From Chryseobacterium echinoideorum (lineage in GTDB: Bacteria > Bacteroidota > Bacteroidia > Flavobacteriales > Weeksellaceae): 64,000 nucleotides of DNA. Under the pieces are notes generated by a model. It searched no databases. It saw only the letters and a list, made by a program, of their open reading frames with translations, and was not told the origin of the DNA. The stretch lies in contig NZ_VKNW01000004.1 in the NCBI RefSeq assembly GCF_007474535.1, forward strand, positions 1 to 64,000, given 5' to 3'. The translations under genes were made by a program, and so were the position numbers. Position 1 is the stretch's first letter. Each line of letters starts with the position of its first letter. This document shows, in pieces, positions 44,088 to 52,777 of this stretch.

Positions 44088-44150
44088 AGTTTGCTCAATT
44101 TTGCTGTGGAAGTCGAATTTATAAAGGCTTATTGCAGCGTTGGAGAATGC

Positions 44151-44183
44151 TGCAGGATTTGGCTTTGAAAGGCAGCGTTTGGC
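44151..44183. promoter_or_regulatory. Tandem regulatory repeat, site 1 (in front of the HTH pair)
   Basis: TGCAGGATTTGGC (44151-44163) and GGCAGCGTTTGGC (44171-44183) are in 20-bp register. The same 13-mer type, GGCAGTGTTTGGC, recurs at 57683 and 62726. Confidence 0.5.
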
Positions 44184-44210
44184 GTTAGTAGTAAGATTTG
44201 GTACAAAAAA

Positions 44211-44229
44211 AGCCCCGAATTTCGGGGCT
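44211..44229 (-). terminator. Terminator of the CDF transporter operon
   Basis: Stem AGCCCCGAA / TTCGGGGCT with a single-base centre, followed on the minus strand by TTTTTTTG. Confidence 0.88.
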
Positions 44230-44245
44230 ATGATTTGCTGCTATT

Positions 44246-45040
44246 TTATTTTGCCAACTTCAGTATTCTATATGCACCTCTTGCCACAATCACGAATACA
44301 ATTGCCCCAATAATCAAATCCGGATAACTCGAATTGAGCCAATTGACCAATAATCCCGCAATGATAACACCCGAATTGATTATAACATCGTTGGAAGTGA
44401 AAATCATCGAAGCCTGCATATGGGCTTCTTTGCTTTTGTTCTTTTGTAATAGATAAAGACAAAGTACGTTTGCAATCAACGCCAAAACAGAAACAACAAT
44501 CATTGTTTTGAAATCAGGCATCGCTTCTATTCCGATAAAACGTCTGATAACTTCAACAAAACCGATAACGGCTAACAGAATTTGAAAGTAACCTGCAAAT
44601 TTGGCGATATTGTTTTTTCTTGCAATCGTACCCCCAACAGCAAACAATGCCAAAGCGTAAACAATACTGTCTGCAAGCATATCCAAGCTGTCTGCTATCA
44701 ATCCCATTGAATTGGAAAAAATACCGAACAACATTTCCAATCCAAAGAAAACGAAATTGATAATCAGTACAGTCCAAAGTAGTTTCCGTTGGTCATTGCT
44801 TGTATCTGTTTCAAGAACTGCATTGCTTTCTTCAGTTGAAATCAATGACGTATTCAGGTTTAATGTTTCCAAAGCCGAAAAAATCGGCTCTGGTTTTCCA
44901 CTATGGTAAACATTTAGTTTTCTACTGGGAATATCAAATTCCAATGACTTTACCATATCGAAATCCTGCAATTTCATACGGATTAATTGCTCCTCACTTG
45001 GGCAATCCATTTTAGTTATATTGAATATGGTTTTATTCAT
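44246..45040 (-). CDS. Cation diffusion facilitator (CDF) family transporter with N-terminal HMA-like domain
   Basis: 264 residues. An HMA-like N-terminal domain (about 1-70, 'FNITKMDCPSEEQLIRMKL') precedes six hydrophobic segments. 'IADSLDMLADSIVYALALF' is the second membrane helix with the DxxxD metal site; in the fifth ('FTSNDVIINSGVIIAGLL') the usual His is missing and only Asp remains. CDF proteins export Zn, Co, Cd or Fe ions. The gene lies 4 bp behind the TonB receptor gene, so a joint metal role is likely. Confidence 0.85.
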   Translation of the reverse strand: MNKTIFNITKMDCPSEEQLIRMKLQDFDMVKSLEFDIPSRKLNVYHSGKPEPIFSALETLNLNTSLISTEESNAVLETDTSNDQRKLLWTVLIINFVFFGLEMLFGIFSNSMGLIADSLDMLADSIVYALALFAVGGTIARKNNIAKFAGYFQILLAVIGFVEVIRRFIGIEAMPDFKTMIVVSVLALIANVLCLYLLQKNKSKEAHMQASMIFTSNDVIINSGVIIAGLLVNWLNSSYPDLIIGAIVFVIVARGAYRILKLAK

Positions 45041-45044
45041 CTTC

Positions 45045-47216
45045 TTAAAGTCTAAATTTTATTCCGCCATTAATGACAAATCCGTCCAATGGTGCATAAA
45101 TGTCTTTAAATATAGGATTACTAATTGTACCTGTATAAATGTTGCCAAAACGTGTCTGCCTTGTATCAAGGAAATTTTCAAAATTGACATATAACGAAAA
45201 CCTTTCCCAAATCTTTTCAGCCATAAATCCACAAGTCCAATAGTCTTTTCCTGTTGTTCCATCGTTCAGCTTTTGCGGGCTGAAATAGTAGGCTTCTAAA
45301 CCAACTTTCCATTTGTCTTCGATTTCATACATTAAAACCGAGTTAATACGGTGTTTTGGGGTTAACGGGCTTTCGGTAGTTGTTGCATTTTGGTGTAACT
45401 GTGCATCTGTATAAGTGTACCCTAAAAATAATTTCACATCATCGTAACCGATTTTGATATTGGTTTCTGTTCCTTTTGTATGGATGTAACCAGTAGAGTT
45501 TACAAATTGATAGAGATTAGCTGATGGATTTTCAAGTAATAGAGGATTATTCAAATAGGTATAAAAGAATAATTGATTGATACTGAATGACCAACCATCG
45601 CCAATATTAGTGCGGTAATTTATATCTGCATTTCCACCATAACTTTTTTCCAGTTTATTGGTTTTATTGTTAATTGGCATTACGTTTTGATATTGTAAGC
45701 GTTCGCTTTCTTCGGTAAAGATAGTGGGTGTTTTATATCCAAATCCGCCGCCAATCCTTGATGTTAATCCGTTTGCAATATGGAATAGCGCCGATACTCT
45801 TGGCAAGAATACAGCCCCATAATCTATAACATAATCCGTTCTTAAACCTGCTTCCAATTGAAGCCAATCCGTAGCTTTAAAATTATTTTGGACGAAAGCC
45901 CCAAATGTGGTTTGGCTATAATCTCTTAACGGAAATACTGTAATCTGCTTTTCTTTAAAATTGTCCGTCCAAATATTAACGCCTGTTACCCATTCTGACT
46001 TTTCTTTGCTGTAAGTATAATTAGCTTCCGTAAAAGTGGCTGTTTGCGTTCCCTCAAACTCGTAAGTGGGAATAGCCGTATTGCGGTTAAAATAACTTAC
46101 ACTGTTTTTGATTTGAAAAGAACTGTTTTCATTAATTAAATGGTCAAAAACAAATTGTGTGGAATAGCGTTGTGTTTTGTTTTCTTCAAAATATTGATGC
46201 GTATTATCCCCTTTGCCCTTGATGTAAAGTATATCGCCGCCCAAACGGTTCTCTATGGTTGTATTGATGCCAAAATTCAGTTTCGTTTTATCATTGAAGT
46301 AAACAAATAATTTAGGGTTCAATACGAAGCGTTCAAACTTTGGAATGGCGGAAAAACCAATTTTTGCAGGGTCATAAGCTCCGTTTCTGTTGTGCGAAGC
46401 GAAAATAGTTGTTCCAATTTTATTGAATTTTTGCCCATAAAAACCATTAATGTCTAAACCTCTCCCTGATGTTCCGTTGATATGAAAGCGTAAATCTCTT
46501 TCATCAGTTGGCGTTTTGGAAATCAAGTTGACTAATCCTGCTATTGCTCCACCTCCGTAAAGTGTAGAAGTTGAGCCTTTGATAACTTCAACCTGCTTTA
46601 AATCAAGTGGCGGAATTTGTAATAAGCCCAAACCACTTGAAGCTCCCGAATAAATCGGAAAACCGTCTTTAAGGATTTGTGTATATCGTCCGTCAAGTCC
46701 CTGAATACGGATACTCGCATTGGCACTTGTGGGCGACGTAGTTTGTACGTGAATACCTGTACTTTCTGCCAAAAGCATACGAATATCTCCCGGTTTCATA
46801 TTCCCTTTTTCTCCCAACTCCTCACTTCCAATAAACTCAATACGTGTAGGAATATTTTGTATGCTTCTTGTACTTCGGGTAGATGTAATTACAACACCCT
46901 CTAATTCCTCTGAATTTTCTTTGAGCAGAATTTCAATAACATTGGTATCCTTTAGTGGAAATTCTATTTTTTCAATAAACTCTTCAAAGCCTACGTAGCT
47001 AAAATGTATCTCCTGTATTCCATCAGGAATATTCGATAATATAATCTGTCCTTTTTCGTTCGAGGTTCCTCCAATTGAGGTGCCTTTTATAGATGTTGTT
47101 ACACCAATCCAGGGTTCTTTTGTTTCACTGTTTTTTACAACAATGTTTAATGTATTTTGTGCATATACACAAAGGTTGAGTGCCATAAAAAATGACACAA
47201 TGAGTATTTTTTTCAT
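45045..47216 (-). CDS. TonB-dependent outer-membrane receptor with carboxypeptidase-like N-terminal domain
   Basis: 723 residues. Signal peptide (FFMALNLCVYAQ), then a CarboxypepD_reg-like domain (about 20-105), a plug domain with 'NIPTRIEFIGSEELGEKG' and 'IRIQGLDGRYTQILKDG', and a 22-strand-type barrel ending in 'DGFVINGGIKFRL'. It imports a substrate across the outer membrane with TonB energy. Partnering with a CDF transporter and a cysteine-rich small protein suggests a metal or metal-chelate; the substrate is not readable. Confidence 0.92.
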   Translation of the reverse strand: MKKILIVSFFMALNLCVYAQNTLNIVVKNSETKEPWIGVTTSIKGTSIGGTSNEKGQIILSNIPDGIQEIHFSYVGFEEFIEKIEFPLKDTNVIEILLKENSEELEGVVITSTRSTRSIQNIPTRIEFIGSEELGEKGNMKPGDIRMLLAESTGIHVQTTSPTSANASIRIQGLDGRYTQILKDGFPIYSGASSGLGLLQIPPLDLKQVEVIKGSTSTLYGGGAIAGLVNLISKTPTDERDLRFHINGTSGRGLDINGFYGQKFNKIGTTIFASHNRNGAYDPAKIGFSAIPKFERFVLNPKLFVYFNDKTKLNFGINTTIENRLGGDILYIKGKGDNTHQYFEENKTQRYSTQFVFDHLINENSSFQIKNSVSYFNRNTAIPTYEFEGTQTATFTEANYTYSKEKSEWVTGVNIWTDNFKEKQITVFPLRDYSQTTFGAFVQNNFKATDWLQLEAGLRTDYVIDYGAVFLPRVSALFHIANGLTSRIGGGFGYKTPTIFTEESERLQYQNVMPINNKTNKLEKSYGGNADINYRTNIGDGWSFSINQLFFYTYLNNPLLLENPSANLYQFVNSTGYIHTKGTETNIKIGYDDVKLFLGYTYTDAQLHQNATTTESPLTPKHRINSVLMYEIEDKWKVGLEAYYFSPQKLNDGTTGKDYWTCGFMAEKIWERFSLYVNFENFLDTRQTRFGNIYTGTISNPIFKDIYAPLDGFVINGGIKFRL

Positions 47217-47304
47217 TGTAAAAATGATACTTAATGTATATAAATAAGCTATGACGATGCAAAGACATCGCTTTTTAATTAATTTGTGCTGAAAGCATTA
47301 TACA

Positions 47305-47619
47305 TTAAGCAAGTTGCGGGGGACGCCAAATGGAAAATGGAAAATCAGAAACAGGTGGGGTCAGCATATTTCCTAACTTCCGTTGCGGTTCTTTTACTGA
47401 ATGGACAATAGAGAAATGAAAAGTAGTTAAAACAAATCCTGTACAGGTGTTGCAACTAAAAAAAGGCGAGCAACATCCCTTATTACAATCTTGGTCATCC
47501 TGTCCGTTTTGTCCTTGTTCGGTAGTATGCTTCTGCATACATTTATCCTCAATAAAAGTCGGTACTGCTGATAAAAGCAATACATAGGCGGCTAATATTA
47601 AAGATATAAACTTCACCAT
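47305..47619 (-). CDS. Small cysteine-rich exported protein (DUF6660-like)
   Basis: 104 residues. Signal-like hydrophobic start (FISLILAAYVLLLSAVP), then 'DCNKGCCSPFFSCNTCTGF', a Cys cluster that could bind metal. The arrangement directly upstream of a TonB receptor and a CDF gene is typical for this family in Bacteroidetes metal-related operons. Function unknown. Confidence 0.7.
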   Translation of the reverse strand: MVKFISLILAAYVLLLSAVPTFIEDKCMQKHTTEQGQNGQDDQDCNKGCCSPFFSCNTCTGFVLTTFHFSIVHSVKEPQRKLGNMLTPPVSDFPFSIWRPPQLA

Positions 47620-47689
47620 ACAAAGTTAAATAAAAATTAATTGCGTTAGCTCACAAATCTTGTGGAGGTAGTTAAAGCGAATAGTTTTT

Positions 47690-47962
47690 TTATCGAGATT
47701 GTTCGGTTTTTACTTCAGGCTGCTGTTTTTCCTTTTTCTCACGGGAATAAACCCACAGTGACAACAAACCGAAAATAATCAGTGCGTAAGCTATCCATTT
47801 ACCAACCCTTTCAATCAATTTAATGAAAACCGAACTTTCATAAGATGAGAAACCCTCTGCTCCCATAGGACTACGCCTATAAAACTTTCTACGGTTAATC
47901 CAGTAGCGAAGTCCCAAGCCTGCAACCAAAAATATGATACCTATAACCAATGATGCGACCAT
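47690..47962 (-). CDS. Small inner-membrane protein, unknown function
   Basis: 90 residues with two hydrophobic helices (about 2-22 and 53-70) around a basic loop (YWINRRKFYRRSP) and a charged C-terminus. Often found near tra genes of such elements; not recognised as a transfer component. It lies upstream of the metal cargo operon and downstream of traQ, on the same strand. Confidence 0.6.
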   Translation of the reverse strand: MVASLVIGIIFLVAGLGLRYWINRRKFYRRSPMGAEGFSSYESSVFIKLIERVGKWIAYALIIFGLLSLWVYSREKKEKQQPEVKTEQSR

Positions 47963-48040
47963 AACAAAAACACTTTATTTCCACTGTTTGAATTTACGAA
48001 AAATATTTGTTTCAGCCTGTAACCGATGTGTACCAAATGC

Positions 48041-48073
48041 AAAAACGGCTTACCGATCAGATAAACCGTTTTT
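48041..48073. terminator. Terminator behind traQ, bidirectional
   Basis: Stem AAAAACGG / CCGTTTTT, flanked by T runs on both strands. It ends the minus-strand traE-traQ operon. Confidence 0.65.
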
Positions 48074-48095
48074 TTTATCAATTGAAATACTGCTC

Positions 48096-48545
48096 TTAAT
48101 CGCTACTGTTAAATTGAAAAGTTATCTGCTTTTCATTCCCGAAACTGTCCGAAATCCAAACATCAAAGGACTGTGATACGGCAGATGTTGAAGTGTAATA
48201 CAACCTGAACTGCTCCGTTGGTAACTGGTACAGGTCATTGGGCTGATAAGGCGGTTCATTGTAGTATTGCAACGTTCCCTGCCCGTCAAATTGAAAGTAA
48301 CGGAGGAAATACTGCGTATTGCTGTAATTGCCTGTACGCTGTATGGTAATGCGTATTTCTACGGTCTGCCCGTTTGCAACATCTTTAGGCACTGGCATTA
48401 CATTGACCTCGAAAGGAAAATTGTTCTGTATTTCGAGTTCATCATCTTTGCTGCAAGATACCAACGTAACCGAAGCTGTGAGGATTGTCAGGAATACATA
48501 TAGTGGCAGTAGCCCCGTTCTGAATTTATTGAATATTGCTATCAT
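48096..48545 (-). CDS. traQ: Conjugative transposon protein TraQ (DUF3872)
   Basis: 149 residues. A lipoprotein-type start with 'ASVTLVSCSKDDELEIQNNF', and the DUF3872 body 'RITIQRTGNYSNTQYFLRYF'. It is the last gene of the tra operon, as in CTnDOT-like elements. Its role in mating is not well known. Confidence 0.85.
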   Translation of the reverse strand: MIAIFNKFRTGLLPLYVFLTILTASVTLVSCSKDDELEIQNNFPFEVNVMPVPKDVANGQTVEIRITIQRTGNYSNTQYFLRYFQFDGQGTLQYYNEPPYQPNDLYQLPTEQFRLYYTSTSAVSQSFDVWISDSFGNEKQITFQFNSSD

Positions 48546-48557
48546 CGTTTTTACGTT

Positions 48558-49118
48558 TTAAAAGTTAAACCTTAATCCCACACCTGCTGACGGTCGGAAC
48601 TGTTGTAAATCCGTACCCCAAAGGATTTTTGTACGCCCTTGCAGGACTAATACAAAACGGTCGGACAGGTACGTTTCAAAAGTGAGGCGACCGCCTGCAC
48701 CGTAGATAAAATTATCTTCGCTCAATATCTTCGCACCGTCGTACAACATTGTTTCGCCCCGGTTGATGGTTTCGTAACCGACCACACCTGTTACGGCGAA
48801 ATTCAGCGTGATGTTCTTACGGGCATCACCCAACAAAAAGAAGCTGTAACCGCCCTCTGCGGAATAGGTTTCCTGCGGTATGCGGAGGTCTTTATACCCG
48901 TGGTACTGGTGGGTATATTCCAACGCCCAAAGCTGATAGTTACCATTCTTACCGTTTACCGTCATTGCTGCGCTGATGTAGTAATCATTGCCAATCTTAT
49001 CATCGGACAATACACCTGCACTTATTTCCAATCCTTTCTGCTTCGGCAGCATTCTTTGCGCCTGTGCAGCCGTGATGCCTATCAGGACAAACAGCACGGT
49101 ATAGATATACTTTTTCAT
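48558..49118 (-). CDS. traO: Conjugative transposon protein TraO
   Basis: 186 residues. Signal peptide (YTVLFVLIGITAAQAQ), then an outer-membrane-barrel-like sequence 'GLEISAGVLSDDKIGNDYYI' to the end 'RPSAGVGLRFNF'. TraO is a family-specific part of the Bacteroidetes mating apparatus, located by prediction in the outer membrane. Tightly placed between traN and traQ. Confidence 0.88.
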   Translation of the reverse strand: MKKYIYTVLFVLIGITAAQAQRMLPKQKGLEISAGVLSDDKIGNDYYISAAMTVNGKNGNYQLWALEYTHQYHGYKDLRIPQETYSAEGGYSFFLLGDARKNITLNFAVTGVVGYETINRGETMLYDGAKILSEDNFIYGAGGRLTFETYLSDRFVLVLQGRTKILWGTDLQQFRPSAGVGLRFNF

Positions 49119-49138
49119 ATTCTTGCTTTAAAGGGTTA

Positions 49139-50038
49139 TTAAAATTTCAGGTGCATATCGTCAATCAAACGGGCTTTGATTAAATCGGAATTTTCGACCT
49201 GCAATGTTTGATGCCTGCCACCGTTTTTCTCGAAAATCTCAATCAGCAGTACCTTATCATCGGCAATGGTAAACTGGTCTAACAGGAACACATTTTGTTC
49301 GGTCGATTTTCCGGAAATACCGTCCAATGGCTTGTAAGTTCTCAAAGGAGTTAAAGGGCGTTCCTGGACTACGGTGCGTTTAGCTACCTTTTTATCCACT
49401 ACTTTGAAATTGATGAAATCAATCTCGAAAGGAACATTGGCACGGTTTCTCAATTCAGTATGGAAATAGTATTTGCCGTTATGTATGTAAATCCCTTTTA
49501 GGATAAACTGAATGCCGAAACTCTTAGCACCGATATGCTTTACAATGCGTTTGTCTTTCTTGTAAATGGTTTCCAAAAGCAAGCCTGCCAGTGACGGCGA
49601 ATTGTTGCCCAGTTCTTCAAAAAGCACATCGTTACCTTTGGCTTTATCCACCGCTTTTTGCATCGTGAGCAGGTCATAGCTCGTTGCCTCCGGGTAGGAA
49701 CTGTAATACACGTTGAAGCTGTAAAAACGCCCGTCATTCGTGATAACGGAGAAATTCGTTTCCGGCTCAAAGTCCCTTACAGATGCTTTTACACGCAACA
49801 CGTTTTCCGCATCGTCGGCTTTACCTGCAATCAGGTATTCGCTACCCAAATCCACGTAACGAATGGCGGTCGGGAAAATCAGGTGTGACGTTTTATCGTA
49901 GGTAACTTCCATTCGGTACGGTTCTATCTTGCCCAACGCAAGCGGTGTTTTTGCAGTTGCACTATCCTGTGCATACGTTGTTACGGCAAAGCCGAGTATC
50001 AGGGCAAAAGCCCAAAAGTTTTTTAAATGATTTTTCAT
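49139..50038 (-). CDS. traN: Conjugative transposon protein TraN (VirB9-like role)
   Basis: 299 residues. Signal peptide (FALILGFAVTTYAQ), then the DUF4138 domain 'LGKIEPYRMEVTYDKTSHLI' and 'IRYVDLGSEYLIAGKADDA'. In this system TraN takes the place of VirB9 in the outer-membrane core complex. 25 bp separate it from traM. Confidence 0.92.
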   Translation of the reverse strand: MKNHLKNFWAFALILGFAVTTYAQDSATAKTPLALGKIEPYRMEVTYDKTSHLIFPTAIRYVDLGSEYLIAGKADDAENVLRVKASVRDFEPETNFSVITNDGRFYSFNVYYSSYPEATSYDLLTMQKAVDKAKGNDVLFEELGNNSPSLAGLLLETIYKKDKRIVKHIGAKSFGIQFILKGIYIHNGKYYFHTELRNRANVPFEIDFINFKVVDKKVAKRTVVQERPLTPLRTYKPLDGISGKSTEQNVFLLDQFTIADDKVLLIEIFEKNGGRHQTLQVENSDLIKARLIDDMHLKF

Positions 50039-50063
50039 TGTCTTTAAATATTTGAGTTAAACA

Positions 50064-51404
50064 TTATTTTTTCGATACGAGGAAGACCTGATAGCCCGCT
50101 TTCAGCGTAACCTTTGGCGTTCTTACTTTCTTGGCGAAGTAGCCCGAAATACCCTGTACCACGCCACGGCTTAAATCAGCAGCTACCTGTTGCCCGGCAT
50201 TCTGCGTGAGCATTACGCTTGTTCCTCCGGTTTGGCTCATATTACCCGCCATTTCGGTAAGGGCGTTCATTTCCGGCGAATACGGAACGTACAAGCCTTG
50301 CTGTCCGTCCAAATCGTAAATGGTTATATCTACCGGGATGATGTTGCCCTCCAGTTCTACGGAGGTAACTTTTAATTGCAGCCTGCCATTCTGAAATTTG
50401 GCATTAGCTGTTACAATCGTTCCTTTGGGGATGGTACGTTGCGGGGTTTTGGCAGGCTCTAACAGTCGTAAACGCACACCCGTTTCGCCAACTACCGTTT
50501 GGGCTTCGTGTACACAGGCTTTGATACTGTTTTTAGGCTGTACCGCCTGTTCAATTGAACCTGCGGTATAAAACCCACGGTTTTTTGTTTGGCTCCAATC
50601 GGCTGCAAAGGCACTGTCTGACGGTTCACGGTATAGGGCTGAAACAATATTCTTTCTTGTTGGTATGAACGATACAAATTGCTCTTTTTGATTTGCACCC
50701 GCAGCACCCGGAGCAGCACCATTGGCAGGAGCAGCATTTCCGGCATTGTTGTTTTGCGGAAGATACTTTGCTGCCATTTCATAGGATTTCTCCATTAATT
50801 TGAGTTGGTCGTCAACGGTGGCCACAGGTGGCACATCTTTTTCCGACAACTTTGCTTTAAGTTCGTCCACTTGCTTACGCAATTCCATTGTTTCCGAATT
50901 GTTGTCCTGATAGAATGAACCCAGTGTGCTTTGTGCATTACGGTAACTATTCAATGCAGAATTTCCGTTTCGTCCCGAATTTCTGCCACCACCGCCAAAG
51001 CCGTTGCTTTCTTCATCTTCTTCAGGTAAGTTTTCTTCATTGTCAGCAGATGCACTGTCTTCAGTATTCCAATAATCAGAAAGCGTGGTTAGCGCATTCC
51101 GCTTTTCCTGCTCTTTGCGTTCGAGCATTTCCTGCTCATACGCCTTGCTTTTATCATCGGGCATCCCTGCTCCGGTAGCCTGCGGTACAGCATCGTTCAA
51201 CCCGATATTTTCAACCGCTTTTTTATCTTTCGACGGTTTAAATATGAGGTACATACAGCCGAGAAATACCACGCCCATCAAAAGGAATATGATTGGCTTT
51301 TTGAGCTTATCCTTATTGCTCTTTTTATTATCCGGCAGATTTGATGCTCCGTTTTGGTCTTCTCCCTCAACGAGAAAGCTGACCCTTTTTTCATTTTCTT
51401 TCAT
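50064..51404 (-). CDS. traM: Conjugative transposon protein TraM (VirB10-like role)
   Basis: 446 residues. One membrane helix near 35-55 (IIFLLMGVVFLGCMYLIF), a long polar linker with Glu/Asn/Gly-rich stretches, and a C-terminal beta domain 'IPKGTIVTANAKFQNGRLQL' typical of VirB10-like TraM. It spans the periplasm and links inner and outer membrane parts. It overlaps the previous gene by 14 bp. Confidence 0.93.
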   Translation of the reverse strand: MKENEKRVSFLVEGEDQNGASNLPDNKKSNKDKLKKPIIFLLMGVVFLGCMYLIFKPSKDKKAVENIGLNDAVPQATGAGMPDDKSKAYEQEMLERKEQEKRNALTTLSDYWNTEDSASADNEENLPEEDEESNGFGGGGRNSGRNGNSALNSYRNAQSTLGSFYQDNNSETMELRKQVDELKAKLSEKDVPPVATVDDQLKLMEKSYEMAAKYLPQNNNAGNAAPANGAAPGAAGANQKEQFVSFIPTRKNIVSALYREPSDSAFAADWSQTKNRGFYTAGSIEQAVQPKNSIKACVHEAQTVVGETGVRLRLLEPAKTPQRTIPKGTIVTANAKFQNGRLQLKVTSVELEGNIIPVDITIYDLDGQQGLYVPYSPEMNALTEMAGNMSQTGGTSVMLTQNAGQQVAADLSRGVVQGISGYFAKKVRTPKVTLKAGYQVFLVSKK

Positions 51405-51675
51405 AAATCTGATTTTTTAAAATTGTTGATACACTATCCTGCAACCTTGCAGGATTTTTACTTTTAAGGACAGGGTTCTCGATATGCTCTATGACCATAC
51501 CGTTACCGGACTTTGAGGTATCGTACATCACTTTGCCAATGACCGCTACGGTAAGCAGCAGATAACCCACAAAGAAGTACAGCGTATATCGGTGCTGTTT
51601 GCGCAAGGGCAACGCCCGCCAACGTTCGTCCAACTTGTCAAAGTATCTGTCCATATTTGCTCTTAATTTTTTCAT
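51391..51675 (-). CDS. traL: TraL-like small membrane protein (DUF3989)
   Basis: 94 residues with one membrane helix (YTLYFFVGYLLLTVAVIG) and basic N-terminus. DUF3989 proteins sit between traK and traM in Bacteroidetes conjugative elements. The gene overlaps traM by 14 bp. Its exact role is unknown. Confidence 0.82.
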   Translation of the reverse strand: MKKLRANMDRYFDKLDERWRALPLRKQHRYTLYFFVGYLLLTVAVIGKVMYDTSKSGNGMVIEHIENPVLKSKNPARLQDSVSTILKNQIYERK

Positions 51676-51693
51676 AGCCTTACTATTTCTGTG

Positions 51694-52122
51694 TTACAGC
51701 TTGAAACGCTTAGGACTTTTACCCGCCTGTTGCTTCGGCGCATCGTTAACCAGTGCGACCGCTTCCGTTAATTTGGGTGCGGACATTACGGACAGGTTTG
51801 CCAGTTCCGTTTTTTTGAGTAATTGCCCAAAGCCGTCTTTCTTGGCTATTTCCATTCGGCTAAGAGAGAATTTTCCATTCAGGTATTTTACCCACATATT
51901 GCATTCTACACAGGGCTTGTCATCGCCCGACCATTGTAGGTAGCCTGTCAGCAGTAAGTCCTGCTTAGGCAAACTGTCTGCACCTTTTTGGCAGCTTTCG
52001 AGGTATTCGCTGATGCTGTCTTTCAGCTTTCCGGCATACGCTCCCTGCGTATGGAAATACCCGTTATATCCTTTGTCGGTAAGGATTTTTGCGAACGTGC
52101 TTAAATCTGATAATGCTTCCAT
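51694..52122 (-). CDS. Hypothetical protein inside the tra operon
   Basis: 142 residues, soluble. 'KILTDKGYNGYFHTQGAYAG' and 'YLQWSGDDKPCVECNMWVKY' (with a CVEC pair) are the main features. No recognised domain. It stands between traK and traL with 12-bp and 18-bp gaps, so it is co-transcribed. It is not part of the minimal CTnDOT set, but may be standard in flavobacterial elements. Confidence 0.65.
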   Translation of the reverse strand: MEALSDLSTFAKILTDKGYNGYFHTQGAYAGKLKDSISEYLESCQKGADSLPKQDLLLTGYLQWSGDDKPCVECNMWVKYLNGKFSLSRMEIAKKDGFGQLLKKTELANLSVMSAPKLTEAVALVNDAPKQQAGKSPKRFKL

Positions 52123-52134
52123 AAGATTGTTTTT

Positions 52135-52758
52135 TTAGCGTTCGATGACCTCTATATCCTTATTTTCCACGACTGCAAATTTTTCAATATTGAAGCCCTG
52201 CGGATTATTGTCGGAACGAACGGAGTTGACGAGATAGCAGGAAGTAATCAGGTTACGCCTGGTTACGTTGCTTGACCGGATAATGAACTGTTTGGCATAA
52301 GTACGCACTGCATAAGGGTAGTTGTCGAAATTGCACAAGACACTATCCACCTCGATGCGTTGCTGCACGTTCCCCGAAATGATACGGCTGTAATAGCCCT
52401 TTTCCGACAAGTCTTTGTAGTAATCAAAAGCACTTTTATCGGCAAGGTTGAATGCCCTGCTCATATTGCTTTCAATAGCGTTCTTGTCGGGCGCAAGCGT
52501 AAAGAACAGTTCGTGAAATCTCCTTACGTGTTCCCTTGCCTCAACCGGGCGGTTGATGCTCGCATCCTGCGATAAGGCAAGCATCAGGGATTTGCCGTTA
52601 TCCAGTACATAGATTTTTTGGCGTTGTTCTTCTGCAAAGCGGTAGGAACGCCATACGGTGTAACCTACCACGCTAATGCAGAGAACCGCAAACACAATGG
52701 CATATAATCTTATCTGCCTAAAGCTGTTTTCGATATTTCTTAGCGTTTTAAATTCCAT
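52135..52758 (-). CDS. traK: Conjugative transposon protein TraK (VirB8-like role)
   Basis: 207 residues. N-terminal amphipathic part (MEFKTLRNIENSFRQIRLYA), one membrane helix (about 19-40), and a periplasmic domain with 'REHVRRFHELFFTLAPDKNA'. This is the usual TraK, a bitopic inner-membrane protein of the mating pore, comparable to VirB8. Confidence 0.93.
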   Translation of the reverse strand: MEFKTLRNIENSFRQIRLYAIVFAVLCISVVGYTVWRSYRFAEEQRQKIYVLDNGKSLMLALSQDASINRPVEAREHVRRFHELFFTLAPDKNAIESNMSRAFNLADKSAFDYYKDLSEKGYYSRIISGNVQQRIEVDSVLCNFDNYPYAVRTYAKQFIIRSSNVTRRNLITSCYLVNSVRSDNNPQGFNIEKFAVVENKDIEVIER

Positions 52759-52777
52759 TTTTTAGAATGATTAATGA

